From Sulfobacillus acidophilus (GTDB taxonomy: Bacteria; Bacillota; Sulfobacillia; Sulfobacillales; Sulfobacillaceae), in NCBI GenBank assembly GCA_003023745.1, contig PXYV01000033.1:1-38492 (forward strand): a DNA stretch of 38,492 nucleotides. The letters are read 5' to 3'. This document shows, piece after piece, positions 33,271-38,492 of this stretch. Both the position numbers and the translations under genes were made by a program. Under the pieces are notes generated by a model. The model had not been told where the DNA came from. It made no database searches and was given only the letters and a program-made list of their open reading frames with translations. Position 1 is the stretch's first letter. Every line of letters begins with the position of its first letter.

Positions 33271-33703
33271 TCCGTTCAGGCACCCGATCACCACTTCGCT
33301 ATCGAGTCGCGACGGGCCACCGACGTGCTTGGCCCATATGGCGGTGCCGGCGGGGTCACGTTCCATTGGCGGCGCTCTCTTCTTGACTCATGAGTCTGGG
33401 GACGGCAGTCGAGATTGATGCAGGTCACAAAGATATCTGCCGCCATGAGATACCTGCACCTGACCATGGAAGGCTAGCGAGCGGCGACGGGCCGCAAGGA
33501 TCGCACGCGGTGACTTTGCCGGAGCAAAAGCTGGGACCCATCGTGATGGCATGTTGAGAGAGGCTTGACCGCAATGAACTCATTGGGCGATGGCTAGGGT
33601 AATCCATCTATCCCGCTGGACCAGAACAGGTGTCTTGGCCCGGACGGTTCACTCACGAGATGTGCTGCGGCAGGGTCGACCACCCCATTAAGGCGTACAA
33701 GGG
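33271..33703. other. Interval without a supported gene
   Basis: About 430 bases hold no convincing frame. A perfect 12-bp palindrome gactcatgagtc (33385-33396) and a 7-bp inverted repeat tgcaggt/acctgca (33419-33458) are visible; their role is unknown. Confidence 0.4.
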
Positions 33704-33880
33704 TCAGTAGCCTGTGAGAGCGGTATAGGCCTGCGTCCCTCCCAATGCGCCCAAAAGGGCAAGCCACCACGATCCAGTCACGATCAGGGGTGACCCCAAA
33801 ATGCAGAGGATACTTACGACAACACGAATGCCGCGATCCCAGGCCGCAACATTTTGAACCAGCTGATGACGATGGACCAT
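33704..33880 (-). CDS. DUF2892 (YgaP transmembrane-like) small protein
   Basis: A 58-residue membrane peptide. NVAAWDRGIRVVVSIL begins the family pattern, then a Gly-rich pair of hydrophobic helices ends ...GALGGTQAYTALTGY. DUF2892 proteins are inner-membrane helical hairpins sometimes linked to rhodanese domains; function is unclear. ATG at 33880 follows gggaggggaatcc, a strong SD, and the preceding nine codons of the frame are excluded. Confidence 0.8.
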   Translation of the reverse strand: MVHRHQLVQNVAAWDRGIRVVVSILCILGSPLIVTGSWWLALLGALGGTQAYTALTGY

Positions 33881-33983
33881 GGATTCCCCTCCCGAATAAC
33901 CGTGCATGTACCCGCTAGTATTGCTGGACGGGTCCGTGGTTATCCAAACCAGGGTACGCTCGGTTTAATTGCATGCGGGGCAT

Positions 33984-34661
33984 TTAGGACGAAAGCGCAT
34001 TCAAGCGCTCAAAGGTTAAGATTCCGCGCTGTAGAGCCCGACCAATCACAACGCCGGATACGCCGGCTTCTTTGAGGGCCCTGACGGTCTCAACGTGTTG
34101 AATGCCACCGGCAACCCAGATTTTGAATCCCTGAGACTTTAGTTTGTCAATGGCGGCCAGCTGATAGGGCAACAACTTGGGCGTCGTCCAGGGGCCTGAA
34201 AGCATGACTTTGTGCACTCCGAAATCATGCGCGCAGGCGAGCCTGGTGTTGATTCCGGGATCCCAAACCTCTTCCAGATCGATCGATGGCATCGCATGCT
34301 CGGGCGTAACGGACGTAAGAATCTCGCTGAATACGCGGTCGTCGCGCAAGCAGTGGCGCAACACCAAGGTTGAGGCACCGTGTGCTGTTAAGAGTCGTGC
34401 GGTTTGCGCCGTGCGGATTCCACCGCCCACTTGGCACGCGATTGGCCGCTGACAGCCGAGGAGCAGGGCGGGCACGGTCGGGTACCCGCCAACCGCCCCC
34501 AATTCTTCCAAGTGAATACGGTGGGCTCCTTGAGCGATCCAATACCAGACATAGGACAACGGGTTGTTGCCGTTGTTCCACCCTGTCGGGCGGTGGCCAT
34601 CACTGACGACTCGACCGTAGGCAACCGTGATGGCGGGCACAATTTCAAACGGAATACCCAT
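33984..34661 (-). CDS. HisA/HisF-superfamily TIM-barrel protein, orphan paralogue
   Basis: A 225-residue (beta-alpha)8 barrel. Phosphate-binding loops QVGGGIRT (78-84) and WVAGGIQH (182-189), plus GVVIGRAL (203-210), match HisA. It opens EIVPAITVAYGRVV, where HisA has PAID: the catalytic Asp is Thr12. The second Asp appears retained (Asp128 in PSIDLEEV). No his operon is nearby. The loss of one catalytic Asp argues against normal ProFAR isomerase activity. It might be a relative acting on another phosphorylated sugar-amine. ATG at 34661 has the SD aaaggggagagtaaa. It lies 84 bp after the Amt stop on the same strand. Confidence 0.78.
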   Translation of the reverse strand: MGIPFEIVPAITVAYGRVVSDGHRPTGWNNGNNPLSYVWYWIAQGAHRIHLEELGAVGGYPTVPALLLGCQRPIACQVGGGIRTAQTARLLTAHGASTLVLRHCLRDDRVFSEILTSVTPEHAMPSIDLEEVWDPGINTRLACAHDFGVHKVMLSGPWTTPKLLPYQLAAIDKLKSQGFKIWVAGGIQHVETVRALKEAGVSGVVIGRALQRGILTFERLNALSS

Positions 34662-34744
34662 TTTACTCTCCCCTTTACGCGTGAGCGGGGCAATCAACGC
34701 GCGACGTCATATCCTGGTCACGAATCTCTTTGGCGCGACTCGTG

Positions 34745-36109
34745 TTACGTCGCCGTGATCACCTCATCATCATCATCGATTCCGTCGCCGGATTCCCCTT
34801 CCAATGTTTCCCCATGCACCGCGTTATCTCCGCTCAAAAGGACCGGTTCGGTAGCACGGAGGGACACAAGCAATCCAATAAGTTTCAAAATGATCCATGT
34901 CATGAATCCGTCATAACCTGTGATGACGCCTAAGGCTAGCAATTGCACGAAAAATTGATGTGGATTCCCGTAAAAGAGACCCGTCACAGAAGATCCGGGA
35001 CCGTGTAACCCCAGGTATTCCATCATGGCCGGATCGGCCAAAAGTCCCGTTAACAAACCACCTAAGGCTCCGGCGACATAGTGCGTGTGGAAGACACCCA
35101 AGGTGTCATCAACTCGGCTAAAGAGATGGATTCGAGGAAGATACCGCATGGTAAGCCAAGGAATGACCCCTGCGGACACGCCAATAATGAGGGCGCCGTA
35201 TCCGTTGACGTAACCGGCTGCGGGGGTGATGGCAACCAACCCGCAAATCATGCCGTTGATGGCACCGGCCAGCGAAGGTCGTTGATCAACCCAAACATCG
35301 AGCGCTAACCACGATACCAAGGCTACTGCCGTGGCAATATTGGTGTTTAATATTGCGACCGCCGCATTGGCGTTGGCGAAATAGGGGTCACCGCCGTTAA
35401 ATCCATTCCATCCCAACCATAATATTCCGGCACCCGCCAGCGCCATGATGAGGTTGTTGGGCTTAAAGTCGCGGCGGTCCCGAGCTAACCGTGGGCCGAC
35501 GACTGCCGCCGCAACAAATCCTGAGATCCCGGCCGCCACGTGAATCACATACCCGCCTGAAAAGTCGACCGCTCCGAGTTGCGATAGCCATCCCCCGCCC
35601 CACAGCATAAACGCATTCACACTGTAGACGAGAGTGGACCAGACCGGCACGAATATCATCCAGGCCTTAAAGTTCATGCGTCCCAACACCGCGCCAGCTA
35701 AGATAACCGGCGTAATGGCCGCAAAGACAAATTGAAAATAGATGAGGGAGGATTGGGGGAAATGAAAAGCGGGCATTAATCCTTTTAACAGAGGAATGGA
35801 GGCGCGTGCTTGCATCGATAACGCAGACAAAACCGAGTGCGGAGCCCCCACCACAGCGCTTAAGATACCCGGGCCCAGTTTGAGCGGTTCTCCAAATCCC
35901 ATGCTGAAGCCGAACAGCACCCAGCTGATGAGGACAATGGCGAACGCGTAAAAAGCCATCATCGCGGAATTGATCGCCCATTTCTTCTTGACGATCCCAC
36001 CATATAAAATGGCTAACCCCGGGACAGATTGCAATCCCACAAAAGTGGCCGCTGTTAGTTGCCATCCGTTGTCACCCGAATTAAGGTAGTGCGCAGCGGG
36101 AATTAACAT
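34745..36109 (-). CDS. amt: Ammonium transporter, Amt family
   Basis: A 454-residue channel-like protein with about 11 helices that conducts ammonium across the cytoplasmic membrane. LQSVPGLAILYGGIVKKKWAINS is near the N-terminus; VDFSGGYVIHVAAG holds the first pore His (about 172) and VFHTHYVAGALGG the second (about 323). The C-terminus is short and acidic, with a run of Asp. ATG at 36109 has the SD gaggagagag; the upstream in-frame extension is promoter DNA. No glnK/glnB follows, unlike most amt loci. A sigma-A-like promoter with an overlapping palindrome suggests nitrogen control. Confidence 0.93.
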   Translation of the reverse strand: MLIPAAHYLNSGDNGWQLTAATFVGLQSVPGLAILYGGIVKKKWAINSAMMAFYAFAIVLISWVLFGFSMGFGEPLKLGPGILSAVVGAPHSVLSALSMQARASIPLLKGLMPAFHFPQSSLIYFQFVFAAITPVILAGAVLGRMNFKAWMIFVPVWSTLVYSVNAFMLWGGGWLSQLGAVDFSGGYVIHVAAGISGFVAAAVVGPRLARDRRDFKPNNLIMALAGAGILWLGWNGFNGGDPYFANANAAVAILNTNIATAVALVSWLALDVWVDQRPSLAGAINGMICGLVAITPAAGYVNGYGALIIGVSAGVIPWLTMRYLPRIHLFSRVDDTLGVFHTHYVAGALGGLLTGLLADPAMMEYLGLHGPGSSVTGLFYGNPHQFFVQLLALGVITGYDGFMTWIILKLIGLLVSLRATEPVLLSGDNAVHGETLEGESGDGIDDDDEVITAT

Positions 36110-36143
36110 AAATTCTCTCTCCTCTATTGGAATTATGTTAGGT

Positions 36144-36172
36144 ATTGTATAAGACGCTGTAAGATAGATCAA
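36144..36172 (-). promoter_or_regulatory. Promoter of amt
   Basis: On the minus strand TTGATC (36167-36172) and TACAAT (36144-36149) are separated by 17 bp (4/6 and 5/6). Transcription would begin about 27 bp upstream of the start codon. Confidence 0.6.
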
Positions 36173-36183
36173 TAATTCTTACA
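36158..36183. promoter_or_regulatory. Operator-like palindrome over the amt -35
   Basis: TGTAAGA (36158-36164) and TCTTACA (36177-36183) form a 7-bp inverted repeat with 12-bp AT-rich spacer covering the -35 box. TnrA/GlnR boxes have TGTNA and TNACA half-sites with a 7-bp spacer, so the half-sites are alike but the spacing differs. A repressor of nitrogen-regulated transport is a reasonable guess. Confidence 0.45.
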
Positions 36184-36326
36184 TAAAAATCTATAATTAT
36201 TCGATGGCGTGTTATGTATTTCGGGGAGCTTTTGAGCATTGCCCCGGCGTGACGGGCATGTACCCTCGTGGTGCGGAACGGTGTGCGATAGTTGCGATAG
36301 TAAGGAGATGACGGCGAGGGGTTGCG

Positions 36327-36491
36327 TCAAGTTGCGGCCTCACCCTAACTGACCGTGCGTGGACCTGTCCGAGATGTGGTGTCACCCACGCCCGGGATGT
36401 CAACGCCGCGAACAATCTTAAAGGGCTGGCCACTCGAACGGCCCTACCTGTGGCGACGCGGCTGGTCAGGGGCGCGACGACGCCGGGATAA
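36327..36491 (+). pseudogene. TnpB (IS200/IS605 OrfB) C-terminal remnant
   Basis: A 54-codon fragment reading SSCGL...[23 protein letters not shown] and then a short tail to TAA. The second zinc pair CPRCG and the RDVNAANN block with the last RuvC Asp are diagnostic of TnpB. The first Cys of the leading zinc pair is already replaced, and everything upstream (about 300 residues) is missing, so it is a dead fragment. The end hairpin of the element lies 45 bp downstream. Confidence 0.8.
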
Positions 36492-36536
36492 CCCGACATC
36501 GACGGGAAAGTCACGCCTGTCAGCCACAAGGGACAC

Positions 36537-36554
36537 CCCCTGATGCGTCAGGGG
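36537..36554 (+). repeat. Hairpin at the right end of the TnpB-bearing element
   Basis: Perfect 7-bp stem CCCCTGA/TCAGGGG with a TGCG loop. IS200/IS605 elements carry subterminal hairpins at this position, and the region between the TnpB stop and the right end normally yields the omega (guide) RNA scaffold. Only the right part survives. Confidence 0.55.
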
Positions 36555-36692
36555 CTTCAGGGCAGAAAGAAGTCGGGGCGCACAATGGTGCACCGATTAT
36601 ATAGATAGAATGATGACACCAGCCGATTCCGGATCCCGTGGTGGGTACACTACAGGATGCGGAAATCTTTTCCATGAAAGGACTGGTGTCTC

Positions 36693-36767
36693 ATGCCACA
36701 GTATACCCGTTATATTGGCTTCGAAGGGTCGGCTGACACGATTGTCATCGCCGAAGCCCGTCCGGGG
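36693..36767 (+). pseudogene. IS110-family transposase N-terminal remnant
   Basis: ATG at 36693 starts TRYIGFEGSADTIVIAEARPG (about residues 4-24 once the first three are counted), the N-terminal strand pattern of IS110/IS1111 DEDD transposases (Y-x-G-x-D-V-x-x-D-T). The catalytic Asp is Glu here and the frame ends at 36812 after 39 codons. It is therefore a short 5' fragment. The 138 bp between the TnpB end hairpin and this ATG would be the place of the bridge-RNA gene in an intact IS110 element. Confidence 0.55.
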
Positions 36768-36792
36768 CTGTCCCAAAAGGGGCAGCCCCTTA

Positions 36793-37683
36793 TCAGGGCA
36801 ACTGGTTCTTGAGAATCTTGAGTCCCTCTTGTAACTGGCTTAACCCTTCGTGGACGGCGCTTTCTCCCATAACCATCTTATCAAACGTCTGAGCTACCGG
36901 CGTAAAGCCGTCTAAAAGACGCTGCACCGTATCCTGGGTTAGTGGCCCATGACAACGGACCCAGTCCTGGAGTGCTTCCTGATAGGCCGTGTCGTGGGGA
37001 TCGGAACTCCAGACGTGCTTCAGCGATTGCCACGCCGCGCGGAACCGGGCCGTCCACTCCGACCATGATTCCTCCGTTTGAATGCCGACATCGCGCGGCC
37101 GACCCGGAAGGTTTTCCAAACGGGGCAATTGGCCATCCCGAATAGCAGCCCAAACGGACGCAGCAATTTCCGACGGTTCCTGGTCCGAAACCATCGCCGT
37201 GGCCCGCTCGACAAAGAGGTTGATCGCGTCCTCGGACATTTGTCCGGCCAGTTGGCTGCGCCACCACCGATCTAACCAGGTACGTCGTTCCTCGACCGTC
37301 ACCTGCATCATCTCCCGGAGTTGATAGAGCTGAGCCCACACCGACGCCTCGCCATCCTGCAGCGCGTGTTCGGCCATGGCCACCCGTAGCTCGAGCCGCC
37401 GCAACCGATCCTGTTCGGCTTGGATATACATCCGTTGGGCCGCCAACACATCAGACAAGGATGTATGGCCAGCTAAAACCGCCTCAATTTGCCGCAACGA
37501 CGCGCCAATCCATCGAAGCCCCACAATCTGGTGCAACCGCGCCAACTGCTGATCGGAATAGTAGCGGTAGCCCGATGGCGCTATCCAGGCGGGCGGCAAT
37601 AATCCGCGGTCGGTATAAAACCGGATGACCTTCACCGGAACCCCGCTCCGGCGGGATAAGGTCCCAATGGAATACTCCTCCAC
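36793..37683 (-). CDS. MerR-family transcriptional regulator with large C-terminal domain
   Basis: A 296-residue regulator. The winged HTH is at residues 4-70 (YSIGTLSRRSGVPVKVIRFY, then GLLPPAW and SGYRYYSDQQLARL). A long dimerisation helix follows (about 75-115) and then about 180 residues of helical sensing domain. There are no Cys pairs for metal binding, so a small-molecule effector of the BmrR/TipA/Mta style is more likely; the ligand is unknown. GTG at 37683 has the SD ggaggaggagcg. The promoter has a spacer longer than 17 bp, the MerR type. No target efflux pump lies beside it. A hairpin at 36764-36789 follows the stop but lacks a T-run. Confidence 0.85.
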   Translation of the reverse strand: MEEYSIGTLSRRSGVPVKVIRFYTDRGLLPPAWIAPSGYRYYSDQQLARLHQIVGLRWIGASLRQIEAVLAGHTSLSDVLAAQRMYIQAEQDRLRRLELRVAMAEHALQDGEASVWAQLYQLREMMQVTVEERRTWLDRWWRSQLAGQMSEDAINLFVERATAMVSDQEPSEIAASVWAAIRDGQLPRLENLPGRPRDVGIQTEESWSEWTARFRAAWQSLKHVWSSDPHDTAYQEALQDWVRCHGPLTQDTVQRLLDGFTPVAQTFDKMVMGESAVHEGLSQLQEGLKILKNQLP

Positions 37684-37707
37684 GGCTCACGCTCCTCCTC
37701 CCCACCA

Positions 37708-37735
37708 TATCAAACTCCCGTAGGAGGAGAGTCAA
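37708..37735 (-). promoter_or_regulatory. MerR-type promoter/operator of the MerR-family gene
   Basis: On the minus strand TTGACT (37730-37735) is followed 20 bp later by TATGGT, a long spacer as in MerR-regulated promoters. The spacer carries an imperfect palindrome with CTCC/GGAG half-sites around 37715-37725, suggesting autoregulation by DNA distortion. Confidence 0.4.
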
Positions 37736-37991
37736 TACGCGATGAGAAAACAAGGCCCGCCACGAACCGGCCCTGCCTGACCCGCGGGAAGCCGCGACCC
37801 ATTGAGCACCGATCGCCGTTTTCCCATCGATTATACCTGATAGCCCGTCCGGTGCAGTCTACGCGGCCTTCTCGTACGAACAGTCTCGCCCTACGACCGT
37901 GATTCCTCAGGCTTAGAGGAGCCATTCGCGCCTATCGAATCGTCGGAACGTGCGCGATTGTGAACTTACCAATGCGACCTCCGCGCTAGCG

Positions 37992-38118
37992 CCCGGGTAT
38001 CATGCCTACCAATCCGGGGTGGATTTGGCGATCATTCAGCAAATCCTGAATGACAGAAGTCTCGGAACCACGCTGGATTATATCGGTATTCGGTGCGAAG
38101 AACGCGTGCGGTCTATTA
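37992..38118 (+). pseudogene. Tyrosine recombinase (phage integrase) C-terminal fragment
   Basis: A frame with GYHAYQSGVDLAIIQQILNDRS and LGTTLDYIGIRCEER matches the C-terminal box of XerC/D-type integrases (HxxxSGVDLxxIQxLLNHxS...TLxYIGI). The nucleophile Tyr is present in LDYIGI. The conserved His of LNH is Asp, and the upstream LRKTF Arg-containing segment and whole N-terminus are missing. No start codon precedes it. It is a decayed recombinase, evidence of past integration at this locus. Confidence 0.65.
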
Positions 38119-38492
38119 GGGGCGCTACATATGTAGATCTGTCTCATCTGTTTATCCGTGTGGCGCCGACGCCCGCCGCGGCAGAGGCGTGTGCTCAGGG
38201 GCCGCATCGCTTCTGTCCGAAGTGTGAGCGGTGGGCACCGGCGGACAGCCGCTATTGGAGTACGATGGCACAGCCCTGGAAGAGGACGATGGGGTGGACT
38301 AGCGACGGCGAGGCAACACAAGAAATTACATCAAGCGTTGAAATTCTTCGAGTGTCAATTGGCTTTGTCGCAAGATGGAAGACAAGGTACCCAATACTAT
38401 ATGAATGCTCCTTAATTTCTTCCGGTGCTATTCGGGAAGTCGGCCCAGACGGGATTGAATTTCTTCGGGTACGGTGGCCAGATAGGACAAAA
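38119..38492 (+). other. Open frame continuing from the recombinase fragment to the window edge
   Basis: The same frame stays open from 37917 to the end of the window (192 codons), with PHRFCPKCERWAPADSRYW (about 38190-38250), a zinc-ribbon-like CPKC motif often seen in phage proteins. ATG at 38265 is the only in-frame ATG. It may be part of a phage-derived gene truncated by the edge, or read-through of the pseudogene. Confidence 0.35.

Noticed and set aside
36764..36789. GC-rich hairpin after the MerR-family gene as a terminator
   Set aside because: Good stem (ggggctg/cagcccc) but no T-run on the minus strand, so not listed as a terminator.

Overview
The window reads as a chromosomal segment of a moderately GC-rich, endospore-forming, menaquinone-using Firmicute. 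The evidence is a GerA-type germinant receptor operon, good Shine-Dalgarno sites, sigma-A-like promoters with frequent GTG and TTG starts, CydDC, and a b6-type cytochrome b. The overall gene style resembles Sulfobacillus-like acidophilic Clostridia; that genus-level guess is inference only. No tRNA, rRNA or CRISPR array was seen.

Layout. 1-1370: a minus-strand two-gene module, a TumE-like toxin with an unrecognised helical partner, bracketed by two hairpins with related stems. 1472-2144: a 5'-truncated ISL3-family transposase whose broken end stops next to the promoter of the ger operon. 2224-6094: gerA-gerC-gerB germinant receptor operon. 6295-8737: a methyltransferase, an Rrf2 regulator, a small membrane protein and a DUF1643 protein. 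8738-10108: gene-poor DNA with one long inverted repeat. 10109-11488: an SDR oxidoreductase and a small membrane protein. 11500-14569 (minus strand): a respiratory cluster with a 30-residue membrane microprotein, cytochrome b6, a two-to-three-TM protein with a large outer domain, two small membrane proteins and an orphan NuoB. 14784-18301: a seven-TM protein, a methyltransferase-UspA fusion behind a structured leader, and a radical SAM/SPASM protein. 18699-20786: two universal stress proteins with a membrane peptide gene, then a SPW-repeat protein.

20891-26196 (minus strand) is a tightly coupled catabolic operon: zinc alcohol dehydrogenase, SCP2-like protein, aldehyde dehydrogenase, HAD hydrolase and acyl-CoA synthetase. 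Together these would take an alcohol through aldehyde and acid to acyl-CoA. 26578-31312 carries cydD-cydC followed by an acetyl-CoA hydrolase/CoA-transferase, behind a strong promoter. 31448-33270 holds a membrane-anchored methyltransferase and a short HemY/CgoX-like oxidase. 33704-36109 holds a DUF2892 peptide, a HisA-like TIM barrel lacking one catalytic Asp, and an Amt ammonium transporter with a clear promoter and operator-like palindrome. From 36300 to the right edge is a mobile-element graveyard (TnpB C-terminus with end hairpin, IS110 N-terminus, tyrosine-recombinase C-terminus) around a MerR-family regulator.

The strongest candidates for something undescribed are four: the cytochrome b6 / large outer-domain subunit / microprotein / NuoB cluster, which has no Rieske, no cytochrome c and no visible PEWY motif; the MenG-like methyltransferase fused to a UspA domain; the TumE module with a non-standard partner; and the HisA paralogue beside Amt.
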